Source of the DNA: Herbidospora daliensis
Lineage (GTDB): Bacteria; Actinomycetota; Actinomycetes; Streptosporangiales; Streptosporangiaceae
Assembly: GCF_001570585.1 (NCBI RefSeq)
Contig: NZ_BBXF01000001.1
Location: 1,233,691 to 1,297,690 of the forward strand
Length of the DNA stretch: 64,000 nt
Direction of reading: 5' to 3'
Below, one piece after another: positions 1 to 6,955 of this stretch. The number at the start of each line of letters is the position of its first letter. Position 1 is the first letter of the stretch. Under the pieces are notes generated by a model. It saw only the letters and a list, made by a program, of their open reading frames with translations, was not told the origin of the DNA and made no database searches. A program made the position numbers and the translations under genes.

Positions 1-50
1 AAGCACCGGCCCGCGGCCGAGCCAAGGCAGTCCACGCAATCCGATCCCGG

Positions 51-417
51 GACAGTTCGGCGATTCCGAGTTCAACCCCGAGACAGTTCGGTGTTTCGAG
101 TCCAATCCCGAGACAGTTCGGTGCTCCCGTGTCCGACTCCGGGACCGTTCAGTGCTCCCGTGTCCGACCCCGAGACCGTTCAATGCTCCCGTGTCCGACC
201 CCGAGACCGTTCAATGCTCCCGAGTCCGACCCCGAGACCGTTCAATGCTCCCGAGTCCGACCCCGAGACCGTTCAATGCTCCCGAGTCCGACCCCGAGAC
301 CGTTCAATGCTCCCGAGACCGTTCAATGCTCCCGAGTCCGACCCCGAGACCGTTCAATGCTCCCGAGACCGTTCAATGCTCCCGAGTCCGACCCCGAGAC
401 CGTTCGGTGCTCCCGAG
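51..417. repeat. Minisatellite-like tandem array, ~13 units of 31 bp (two of 19 bp)
   Basis: The core GAC(A/C)GTTC recurs at 51, 82, 112, 143, 174, 205, 236, 267, 298, 317, 348, 367 and 398. Spacing is 31 bp except one 30-bp step and two 19-bp steps. Central units (205-398) are nearly identical, while the first three and the last carry variant bases, as expected if the middle has been homogenised. Each full unit contains two copies of CCCGAG 12 bp apart. Loss of 12 bp between them gives exactly the 19-bp short units, so slippage or unequal exchange explains the length variants. The unit has no stop codon in the plus frames, so spurious reading frames with 31-residue repeats run through it. 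No spacer variation is present, so it is not CRISPR. Confidence 0.95.
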
Positions 418-557
418 TGGGCGGTCGATGGGCCGGCGGTGAGGGCGGCTCGGCCGCCTGATGCTCGCCGCCGACCCGCCCCAGTCGTCACGGAGACGAC
501 AGGCGATGACACGCCACCCGAGGCGGTCGCTTTACCCCGTCCCGCTACGAGGAACCC
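418..557. other. Intergenic sequence after the repeat array
   Basis: About 140 bp between the array and the hairpin at 558. Short plus-strand reading frames continue out of the repeats but show no recognisable domain or ribosome binding site. I see no gene here. Confidence 0.5.
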
Positions 558-593
558 AGGCGATTCGGCCTCTCCGTAGAGGCCGAATCGCCT
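558..593 (-). terminator. Perfect 16-bp hairpin downstream of the 607-1263 gene
   Basis: Arms 558-573 and 578-593 are perfectly complementary around a 4-nt loop, 14 bp past the stop of the minus-strand gene. There is no T-tract on either side, which is usual for actinomycete hairpin terminators. It could also end any transcript coming from the repeat array on the plus strand. Confidence 0.8.
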
Positions 594-606
594 CGGCCAG
601 ACGGCC

Positions 607-1263
607 CTACAACCCGTATTTACTCCAAAGAAGCAGTGAGGCGCCGTGAAGTCTCACGTACTGCCACTCGCTTGACGTCAGACCGGCTTTGACGTCTTTC
701 AGGATCGGTGTGACATTGGCTTTGGTGAGATATCCGGCCACCATCACGTGAACCTGCTTGGCGCATTCCGATTGCGATTTCCCGCTTTTCTTCATCGCGA
801 GAATCTGCTGACTGATCTTCTTGTAATACGGTTCGAAGTGGCGGGCCAGGACCGCGTTCACCTTCGTCAGCGGAACCCCGGAACCTGAACCGCTCGACAG
901 CTTCGCCAGGATCAACAGTTGACTTGCGGTGAGACCACCTGAGGTGATGAGCGTGGCGGAGGAGTCCTTGAATGATTTGTTGGCGTAGACGTCTGCCGCC
1001 AGCCTGTCCAGGATTCCGGACAGCTGCTGGTCGGTGAAGAATGTCGTCAGCAGCGACTTGGTCTTATCGATGGCCGTCTGCTTGGGCGTGGCAAGGGTTT
1101 GCGATGCCTGCAGCAGGCCCGCTTCGGCCGAAATCGACGCGTGAATGGCACCCGCCGACGACGATGAAGCCGCGCTTACCGGGGAGACATTCGCAATGCA
1201 GGCCGACACCGCGAGGGCGGCGACCAAAATGGAGGTTCGTGGCACCGGCGTCAGGTTACTCAT
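607..1263 (-). CDS. Secreted or lipid-anchored hypothetical protein
   Basis: A 218-residue protein of unknown function. The start was placed at the ATG at 1263 because it gives an export signal: a short N-terminus with one Arg, then the hydrophobic run ILVAALAVSAC. VSAC at that position fits a lipobox, while VSA-AS about ten residues on could be a signal peptidase I site, so lipoprotein and secreted forms are both possible. A GGGG purine run lies very close upstream. The rest is Ser/Lys/Ala-rich and predicted helical, with one further Cys (SECAKQ). The frame stays open upstream to 1410, but that extension is Arg/Pro/Cys-rich and unlike coding sequence. The gene stands alone and is followed by a strong hairpin. 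Confidence 0.65.
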   Translation of the reverse strand: MSNLTPVPRTSILVAALAVSACIANVSPVSAASSSSAGAIHASISAEAGLLQASQTLATPKQTAIDKTKSLLTTFFTDQQLSGILDRLAADVYANKSFKDSSATLITSGGLTASQLLILAKLSSGSGSGVPLTKVNAVLARHFEPYYKKISQQILAMKKSGKSQSECAKQVHVMVAGYLTKANVTPILKDVKAGLTSSEWQYVRLHGASLLLWSKYGL

Positions 1264-2078
1264 TTCCCCGGTACTCGTCCAAGCGGACGTCACGCCGCAG
1301 GGCTTCGACGTCGGCCGACCTGGTGGATCGGGCGTGCATCCGCAGTGCTCCCGGTGACAGCGGCGGCGCGAACCCGGTGCGACCAGACGCACATGGCACC
1401 TTCCACTCACGTCATCCCCACCGCTGCCGCTCGCTTCTCAGGAAGGTTCTTCGCCCTCCTCTGGCCCGTGGACCTTAGGAAATGGAACCGCGTGGGCCAC
1501 GGCTACCCGCCGGACCGATAAGGTCCCCACGATCATCCGAAGCATTCGACAAGCTGGCTAACCCCATCAAGTCGGCTTCCGGGGGGCGTTCGCCACCCGG
1601 GATTCCCCTGGTCCGACCGATCGTCGTCGACCACCTTGCGAGTGCCACCGCTCCGGTGCCAGCGGGCCCCTCCGGAGAACGGTGCCGTCCACACCTCGCC
1701 GTTCGTGTATCCGGCCTCGTTGATCCACCAGCACGATCGGAGGGTCGCAGAGCACCAGGTAGTCGACGAGGTCAGGACGAGGCACGATCCCGAGACGAGA
1801 CGTGGCACGATCGCGAGACGATGGGATCAGGGCTCGCTATGCCGCAGGTGCCGCCGTGCTCGGCGGGTGCCGGATCGATTGGCCATGCCACCGCCCTGCT
1901 CTCACCGACATCGGCTATATCCATTTCCGCCGAGAATTGGGCGAAAATTCTCCCGGAGGAATCGGACCATAGCTGATCAATCGCAAGCCTCCTAGGCGGT
2001 GTCCGGGCATCGTCGAGGTAACGCCGGATGCCTCCGCGTGCGATGTCAGGGCACACCTGAATCCACCCGGAGCAAGCG
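1264..2078. other. 815-bp stretch without a convincing intact gene
   Basis: Several overlapping reading frames exist on both strands, but none has a credible start, ribosome binding site and domain. The minus frame across about 1560-1740 has high GC at third positions and reads like real protein (WWINEAGYTNGEVWTAPF), so it is listed separately as a possible gene relic. The stretch should also carry the promoters of the minus-strand gene starting at 1263 and of the plus gene starting at 2079. Confidence 0.5.
1533..1808 (-). pseudogene. Possible relic of a protein-coding gene
   Basis: Within this frame, about 50 codons (roughly 1570-1735) show G or C in most third positions and an ordinary residue mix including WINEAGYTNGEVWTAP and GGARWHRSGGTRKVVDDD. 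The residues before them (from 1808) look like out-of-frame translation, and no good start is visible. This suggests the tail of a degraded gene. I do not recognise the family. It could equally be a chance open frame in GC-rich DNA. Confidence 0.25.
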
Positions 2079-2822
2079 ATGTCGAATCCGTACGGGCAGC
2101 AAGGACAGCCTCCGCATTACGGCCCGCCTGGAGGCCAGCCGCCCGGCTACGGTCAACAACCCTTCTACGGGCCGCCGCCCGGCTACGGCTACCCACCCCC
2201 GCCACCGCCCAAGCGGACGAACACGCTCGCCATCCTCATGGTCACCGCGGTCGTCTTCCTGCTCCTCGTCGGAGGCTGCTTCGCGTTGATCCTGAACGTC
2301 GACGACAGGTCCGCCGGGCGGGAGACGTTGGCCACCCCCGACCGCAAGCCGACCACGAGCGAGCCCACCTCCCCCGTGACCGAGAGTCAGCCCGCGCCGG
2401 CCGGCGGCCCGGTGGCTCTCGGCTCGGCGGTCACCCTGCACGGGATGGATTCCGACCTGCAGGTGGACGCCACCGTCAGTCAGGTCTTCGATCCGGCCAC
2501 CCCGGCGAACGACTTCATCAAGCCGGACGCGGGTTCCCGCTGGGTCGCGGTCGAGCTGCAGCTGAAGAACACCGGGACGGCCGTCTACAGCGATGCCCCG
2601 GGCAACGGACTCAAGCTGATCGACACCCAGGGCCAGCAGTACAGCCAGACCTTCGGAGAGGTGAAGGAGGGGGTGACCCTCTCGTCGATCACGGCCAATC
2701 CCGGTGATTCGCGTAAGGGCGTGATCCTCTTCGAGGTCTCCAAGGACGCCGAACTCGCGACGCTTCAATTCGCGCTGAACAGCGGTTTCGCCGACGAGAA
2801 GGGCGAGTGGACGATCTCCTGA
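2079..2822 (+). CDS. Membrane-anchored DUF4352-type protein
   Basis: 247 residues. Residues 1-45 are a Pro/Gly/Tyr/Gln-rich cytoplasmic tail (repeats of GPPGGQPPGYG type). Residues 48-72 are a single membrane helix (TLAILMVTAVVFLLLVGGCF), followed by a Thr/Ser/Pro linker to about 105. The C-terminal domain (about 108-247) has the DUF4352 pattern of an Ig-like fold: GSRWVAVELQLKNTGTAVYS, then LKLIDTQGQQYS, and a terminal GVILFEVSKDAELATLQF strand pair. Such proteins display a small beta-sandwich outside the membrane; their ligands are generally unknown. GGAG lies 7 bp before the ATG. It is monocistronic, convergent with the next gene. Confidence 0.85.
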   Translation: MSNPYGQQGQPPHYGPPGGQPPGYGQQPFYGPPPGYGYPPPPPPKRTNTLAILMVTAVVFLLLVGGCFALILNVDDRSAGRETLATPDRKPTTSEPTSPVTESQPAPAGGPVALGSAVTLHGMDSDLQVDATVSQVFDPATPANDFIKPDAGSRWVAVELQLKNTGTAVYSDAPGNGLKLIDTQGQQYSQTFGEVKEGVTLSSITANPGDSRKGVILFEVSKDAELATLQFALNSGFADEKGEWTIS

Positions 2823-2861
2823 CGCCGCGAACCCTCATCCGCGGCCCTGAGACGAGGCCGG

Positions 2862-3590
2862 TCACCGAGGCTTGTTGCCCTTCTTCTTGCGTGCGGCCGG
2901 GACGGGCTTGCGGCCGGAACTCTTCTGGGCCGGTTTGCGGGCCTGCCGCTGCGCCGGTTTCTCCGCCAGGGAGTCGGCCGCGCGGCCTCGTGAGCTGTTC
3001 ACCGTCCGGCCCCGGACGACGCCGATGAAGTCCTCCACCAGGTCGGTCGTCGCGGCCGTGGGCCAGGCCAGGGCGACCTGCGACTGGGGCACGTCCGCCA
3101 TCGGGCGGTAGGTGAGGTCTCTGCGGTGGTGGAGGCGGGCCAGCGACTGCGGGATCACCAGCAGGCCGCTGCCGGCCGCCACGAGTTCGACCGCGTCGGC
3201 CGTCGTGTCCGGGCGGGTGAACGCGGGCAGACCGGGGCGGACCGTCCACGCGATGGTGTCGTCCAGGGGATGGAAGACGTCTTCGTCGGCCAGGTCGGCG
3301 ATGGTCACCTCGTCGGCGGCGGTGACCTCGTGGTCCTTCGGGACCATGACCACGGTGGTCTCGACGTAGAGGGGGATCACGCTCAGCCCCTCGCGGTCGA
3401 CGGGCAGCCGGACGAACGCGGCGTCGGCGCCGCCGTCGCGCAGGAGCTGCACCGCCTTGGCGGCGGGGACCGCGAGCAGGGTGATCGGCACGTCGGGCAT
3501 GCGCTCGGTCCAGACGCCGACCCATTTCGCGGGCGTCACCCCGGGCGCGTATGCCAGCCGGAACTCCCTGGCGGCTTCCCCATCAGTCAC
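2862..3590 (-). CDS. LysR-type effector-binding domain protein without DNA-binding domain
   Basis: 242 residues. Residues 8-205 match a LysR substrate-binding fold: it opens with FRLAYAPGVTP, has ADAAFVRLPVDREGL, and the second lobe has SGLLVIPQSLA. The N-terminal winged HTH of a true LysR regulator (about 60 residues) is absent, and there is no room for it before the divergent gene 32 bp away. Residues 206-242 form a Lys/Arg/Ala-rich tail, resembling a nucleic-acid-binding extension. It is divergent from the DUF5997 gene, a pairing I recall from other actinomycetes, which suggests shared function. The effector is unknown. Confidence 0.8.
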   Translation of the reverse strand: MTDGEAAREFRLAYAPGVTPAKWVGVWTERMPDVPITLLAVPAAKAVQLLRDGGADAAFVRLPVDREGLSVIPLYVETTVVMVPKDHEVTAADEVTIADLADEDVFHPLDDTIAWTVRPGLPAFTRPDTTADAVELVAAGSGLLVIPQSLARLHHRRDLTYRPMADVPQSQVALAWPTAATTDLVEDFIGVVRGRTVNSSRGRAADSLAEKPAQRQARKPAQKSSGRKPVPAARKKKGNKPR

Positions 3591-3622
3591 CGCCCCAGCG
3601 TATCGACGTTATTCTCGAGGCC

Positions 3623-3994
3623 ATGACCTCGTCCAAACCGAAGACCGTCCAGACGATGAAGCCCGAGACCGCGGCCAAGAAGCTGGACGTCCTGTTGTCG
3701 GCCACGCCCGCCGAGTTCCAGGAGGGCGTCGTCTCCCGTGACGAGCTGAACGAGCTGCAGTCGTCCCCGCCCGCGTGGCTGGTCGACCTGCGCCGCAACG
3801 GCCCTCACCCCAAGCAGGTCGTGGCCGCCAAGCTCGGCGTCTCCATTTCCGGCCTGATCAGGAGCGGGATCACCGAGCCGCTCACCACGGCCGAGATCGA
3901 CGCGCTGAAGGCGGAGAACCCGGCGTGGCTGGAGCACGAGCGGTCCGTCCAGAAGGAGGCCCGCAAGGAGGCGCTCCGCCTCAAGCAGCGCTGA
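3623..3994 (+). CDS. DUF5997 family protein
   Basis: 123-residue soluble protein. The ATG at 3623 starts MTSSKPKTVQTMKPETAAKK, the typical opening of DUF5997; an upstream in-frame start at 3551 would lie inside the divergent gene. The core FQEGVVSRDELNELQSSPPAWL and LRRNGPHPKQVVAAKLGVS resembles a small HTH-like helical unit (VVAAKLGVSISGLIRSGI). The C-terminus is Lys/Arg/Glu-rich. Function is not established. Divergent arrangement with the LysR-like effector-domain gene places both promoters in a 32-bp gap, so they are probably co-regulated. Confidence 0.85.
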   Translation: MTSSKPKTVQTMKPETAAKKLDVLLSATPAEFQEGVVSRDELNELQSSPPAWLVDLRRNGPHPKQVVAAKLGVSISGLIRSGITEPLTTAEIDALKAENPAWLEHERSVQKEARKEALRLKQR

Positions 3995-4019
3995 CCGCCG
4001 TCTGCTCGAAAAGACCGGG

Positions 4020-4556
4020 TCAGCTGACGGGGATTCCCACCTCTTCCGCCGACTCGACGGTGAGGACGACCATCACGTCGTCCGTGCCCAGGTAGAAGCC
4101 GCCTTCCGGCCGATCCGCAGGCCGTCCGGCGGCGATCCAGACGACCGTGTCTCTTGAGCACAGCCGGATCGCGTAGGGCACTCGAACGTGGTTTCCGGAC
4201 CAGACGATCTCGGTGCGGGTCAGCTTCTTGCCGACCAGCGGCGACCAGCCCGGGTGCTCGGTCACGTCCACCATCGCCGACCCGTTCATCACCAGATGGG
4301 CGGTCATCGGCTCGGGGAAGACTTCGAGCCCATAGTGATCGAAGCTGCTGCCCCACACCGCCGAATAGCGGGCGCCGTCGTCGGTCGACAGTTCGACACC
4401 CATGGTCGGCTGGTGCCAGGCGCCGAAGTCCCAGTCTTCGACGTCGTGTCCGTCGTCGCCGACCGTCAGCGGGTGGTAGGCGACTTTCCGGATGCGCCTG
4501 CCGCGCAACCGGGCGATCGTCCGCTCGTACTTCTCCACGGTCAGCGCCGTCGACAT
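4020..4556 (-). CDS. Hypothetical protein, 178 aa
   Basis: Unrecognised soluble protein beginning MSTALTVEKYERTIARLRGR. It contains WDFGAWHQPTMGVELSTDDG and GARYSAVWGSSFDHYGLEVF, with several Trp and paired beta-strand-like segments, ending in FYLGTDDVMVVLTVESAEE. The start at 4556 was chosen because upstream residues turn low-complexity and lie antisense to the 4701-5000 gene. No strong ribosome binding site is seen, and another in-frame GTG is only two codons upstream. It is convergent with the DUF5997 gene, 26 bp apart. Beta-rich composition suggests a small binding domain, but no function can be given. Confidence 0.6.
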   Translation of the reverse strand: MSTALTVEKYERTIARLRGRRIRKVAYHPLTVGDDGHDVEDWDFGAWHQPTMGVELSTDDGARYSAVWGSSFDHYGLEVFPEPMTAHLVMNGSAMVDVTEHPGWSPLVGKKLTRTEIVWSGNHVRVPYAIRLCSRDTVVWIAAGRPADRPEGGFYLGTDDVMVVLTVESAEEVGIPVS

Positions 4557-4700
4557 CGCCACAGCATCGTCGATGGCCGACGACCCCCGCCATCCCGTTT
4601 CGAAGGTGACAACGCCGCCGGCCGTCGCCAGGTGAACAGGCCGACCAGCCACACTGTCCGGTGACGCGATCACCGCGTCGCGTCGGGAAGGGCTCTGATC

Positions 4701-5000
4701 ATGGGCAAGCTGGTACGCGACAACATCCCCCACTTCATCCGTCACAACGGCGGCGACCCGGACGTCTCCGTGCTCGAAGACGACGACTACCGGCGGGCCC
4801 TCCACGACAAGCTCGCCGAGGAGGCCGCCGAACTCGCCGCCGCCTCCGGTGAGGAGGTCGCCGAGGAGCTCGCCGACCTCCTCGAAGTGCTGCGTGCCGT
4901 CGCCGAGCTCCACGGGCACTCCTGGGAGCACGTCGAGCGCGTCGCCGAGGCGAAGCGCGCTCGACGTGGCGGTTTCAGCGCACGGCTCTATCTGCACTGA
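4701..5000 (+). CDS. MazG-like / phosphoribosyl-ATP pyrophosphohydrolase-like protein
   Basis: 99 residues, a compact all-alpha NTP-pyrophosphatase-like protein. It opens KLVRDNIPHFI, the characteristic start of this small family, and carries the acidic metal-binding helices (EEAAELAAASGEEVAEELAD, then LLEVLRAVAELHG). The C-terminal RRGGFSARLYL is also typical. Relatives hydrolyse nucleoside triphosphates or phosphoribosyl-ATP to monophosphate plus PPi. The true substrate here is unknown, because no his genes are adjacent. A purine-rich GGGAAGGG run lies about 9 bp upstream of the ATG. The 3' end overlaps the convergent hydrolase gene by 26 bp. Confidence 0.85.
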   Translation: MGKLVRDNIPHFIRHNGGDPDVSVLEDDDYRRALHDKLAEEAAELAAASGEEVAEELADLLEVLRAVAELHGHSWEHVERVAEAKRARRGGFSARLYLH

Positions 5001-5838
5001 CGAACGAGACGATCTCCCGGACGAACTCCTCCGGCTGTTCGAGGTGGCCCATGTGCCCGCTCTCCTCCAGCACCGCCAGCCGCGCGCCGGGGATGAGCTC
5101 CTCGGCCAGCCGGCCCCATCTGGTCCCGCCGAAGAAGTCGTACACCCCCGAGACGATCAGCACCGGGACGGTGAGGGAGCCGAGGTCGGCGCGCACGTCG
5201 AACGGGGGCTCCTCCTTCCGCATCGGGTCGATCCACGCCGTGAGGGCCTCGCGCAGCGGTTCGAGGGTCTCCTCCTCGGTCCAGTAGTCGGCGAAGTACG
5301 CCGGGAGGATCTCCCGGAGCGAGGTCGTGTACGCCTCGTCGCTCTGCGCCGCGAGCGCCCGCTGGAAGGCGGCCGGGATCTCGGCCGCGGCCGGGCGGTG
5401 CGGGAGGCGCTGGGGGAAGGCGGCGATGTTCGCCATCGCGTCGCTCCAGAACTCCTCGCCCGTCACGGGCGAGGTGGAGTAGAGGATCGCGCCGGCGACG
5501 CGCTCGGGGTGGTCGAGGGCGTAGCGCTGGACGACGAAGCCGCCGTGCGAGTGGCCGAGGAGGAAGACGGACGGTGCGTCCAGGTGCTCGACGACGCCGT
5601 GGACGAACCGGGCGTAGGTGTCGAGCCGGTAGTCGCGCGGGTCGTCGAGGCGGCCGGAGGTTCCGGTGCCGATCGGTTCGAGGTACACCATGGTCAGGTG
5701 CTCTTCCAGGGCGGGCAGCCGCAGGTATCTCCAGTCGATGCCGGGGCCGCCCGAGTGCACCACGCACACCGGGCCGGTTCCCGCGACGTGGAAGACCTGG
5801 CGGACGCCGTCCACCGTGATCTCGTGGGTCATCGTCAT
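4975..5838 (-). CDS. Alpha/beta hydrolase, proline iminopeptidase-like
   Basis: 287 residues. N-terminal HGGP-type loop (VVHSGGPGIDW), nucleophile elbow GHSHGG with the catalytic Ser near residue 97, a cap domain in the middle (about 130-215), catalytic Asp in SGVYDFFGG, and catalytic His in ESGHMGHLEQP. This set is typical of prolyl aminopeptidase/epoxide hydrolase-like enzymes. There is no signal peptide, so it should be cytoplasmic. The ATG at 5838 follows AGGG; the frame remains open upstream through the sigma-factor gene, but only in a shadow frame. A 9-bp hairpin at 5853-5875 separates it from the upstream sigma gene. Substrate unknown. Confidence 0.88.
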   Translation of the reverse strand: MTMTHEITVDGVRQVFHVAGTGPVCVVHSGGPGIDWRYLRLPALEEHLTMVYLEPIGTGTSGRLDDPRDYRLDTYARFVHGVVEHLDAPSVFLLGHSHGGFVVQRYALDHPERVAGAILYSTSPVTGEEFWSDAMANIAAFPQRLPHRPAAAEIPAAFQRALAAQSDEAYTTSLREILPAYFADYWTEEETLEPLREALTAWIDPMRKEEPPFDVRADLGSLTVPVLIVSGVYDFFGGTRWGRLAEELIPGARLAVLEESGHMGHLEQPEEFVREIVSFVSADRAVR

Positions 5839-5852
5839 CCCTAACGTTCCGT

Positions 5853-5875
5853 GCCGGGCCCTGACGGGGCCCGGC
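5853..5875 (-). terminator. Hairpin between ECF sigma gene and hydrolase gene
   Basis: Perfect 9-bp arms (5853-5861 and 5867-5875) around a TGACG loop, about 55 bp past the sigma-factor stop and 15 bp before the hydrolase ATG. It probably ends the sigma transcript or attenuates read-through. No T-tract. Confidence 0.6.
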
Positions 5876-5930
5876 TGACGTGAACGTGATGGGGGAAACC
5901 GGGCGGAAAGTTCGGTCGTGGCCCTGTGGT

Positions 5931-6839
5931 CTACGTCACGGGGTGGAACAGGCGCAGCCGCCGGACGCGGCCCTCGCGGAGGTGGTGCAGCCACACCAGG
6001 CTGGGCGGGCAGTGCCCGGGGGCGTCGGGCGGGCTGATCAGGTCGGCGCGCCAGATGGTGAGGTCGCGGCCGGCCACCACGTCGACCAGGCGCTGCCGGA
6101 CCCCGGCCGTCAGGTCGGCCTCCATGCCCCTGATGGCGAAGGCGCGGTCGTCGTCGGCGCGCTCGCCGCCCGGGCCGACGAACTCGGCGTCGGGACGCCA
6201 GTGGTCGCGCACGACGTCGGCGAACGCGCCGCGCTGGGCCGCCGCGAGCATCTCCTCGGCCTCCCGGCGGCGGGCCAGGGTCAGCGCCGCGGCGTCGTCG
6301 TGGGCCAGGTCGGCCGTGGTCAGCAGGGCCTCCGCCAGTTTGACGCGGGCGTGGCTGAGGCGGCTGCGGACGGTGCCGACGGGCACCTCGCACAGGGCGG
6401 CGATCTGGTCGTAGGAGGTGACGTCGCTGAAGTGGCGCAGCAGGGCGACCAGGCGGACGGGCTCGGAGAGGTCGTTCACGGCGTGCCAGACCCAGTCGCG
6501 CAGCGCCCGGCGTTCCAGCAGCTCCTCGGGGGTGGGCTCCCGCGCGGGGAGCTCGGGGAGGGGGACGGCGGCGGCGGTGCGCAGCCGGGCCCGGCTGGCG
6601 TTGCGGACGATGGCCCGCAACCACGGTCCGGCGGCGTCGGGGTCGCGCAGGTCGTCGATGCGCCGGACGGCGACGAGCATGGCGTCCTGGACGGCGTCTT
6701 CGGCGTCGGCACTGTGGCCCAGGACGGCGAGCGCGACGGCGAGCATGCCGGCCCGATGGCGGGAGAGGAGCAGGCCGAGACCGGTCACGTCGCCGGTCAC
6801 GGCGGCCCGCACCAGTTCCGCGTCCGACGGCGTGCCCAC
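5931..6839 (-). CDS. ECF sigma factor with C-terminal SnoaL-like domain
   Basis: 302 residues. Region 2 lies at about 8-75 (DAEDAVQDAMLVAVRRIDDL, then GPWLRAIVRNASR). Region 4 lies at about 110-165 (HFSDVTSYDQIAALCEVPVG, then TVRSRLSHARVKL). Residues 185-302 form an NTF2/SnoaL-like extension (FADVVRDHWRPDAEFVGPGG to VWLHHLREGRVRRLRLF). Sigma factors with such tails (for example the SigJ and ECF41 groups) use the extension to modulate activity instead of a classical anti-sigma factor. The exact ECF41 signature WLPEP was not seen. No anti-sigma gene is adjacent, which fits self-regulation. The inducing signal is unknown. Confidence 0.88.
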   Translation of the reverse strand: MGTPSDAELVRAAVTGDVTGLGLLLSRHRAGMLAVALAVLGHSADAEDAVQDAMLVAVRRIDDLRDPDAAGPWLRAIVRNASRARLRTAAAVPLPELPAREPTPEELLERRALRDWVWHAVNDLSEPVRLVALLRHFSDVTSYDQIAALCEVPVGTVRSRLSHARVKLAEALLTTADLAHDDAAALTLARRREAEEMLAAAQRGAFADVVRDHWRPDAEFVGPGGERADDDRAFAIRGMEADLTAGVRQRLVDVVAGRDLTIWRADLISPPDAPGHCPPSLVWLHHLREGRVRRLRLFHPVT

Positions 6840-6955
6840 CCGGGAAAGGGTACGTGCACGCCGTCGAATCGGACAAAAGCGAGGAAAGCGGAAGAGCTAG
6901 CAGGCCCATGAGTTGAGAAGGAAGCGTCTTCCATGGCCTCGCGACCCCGACCGTA

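Noticed and set aside
51-417. CRISPR array
   Set aside because: Units are contiguous tandem copies without unique spacers, and no cas genes are in the window.
91-579. Three overlapping plus-strand open frames through the first repeat array
   Set aside because: They exist only because the 31-bp unit lacks stop codons; all three frames give the same kind of 31-residue repeats, with no domain or start signal.
4975-6909. A single 644-codon minus-strand protein joining hydrolase and upstream region
   Set aside because: Only the last 287 codons are hydrolase; the upstream part is the wrong frame of the sigma-factor gene and is Arg/Pro/Gly-rich.
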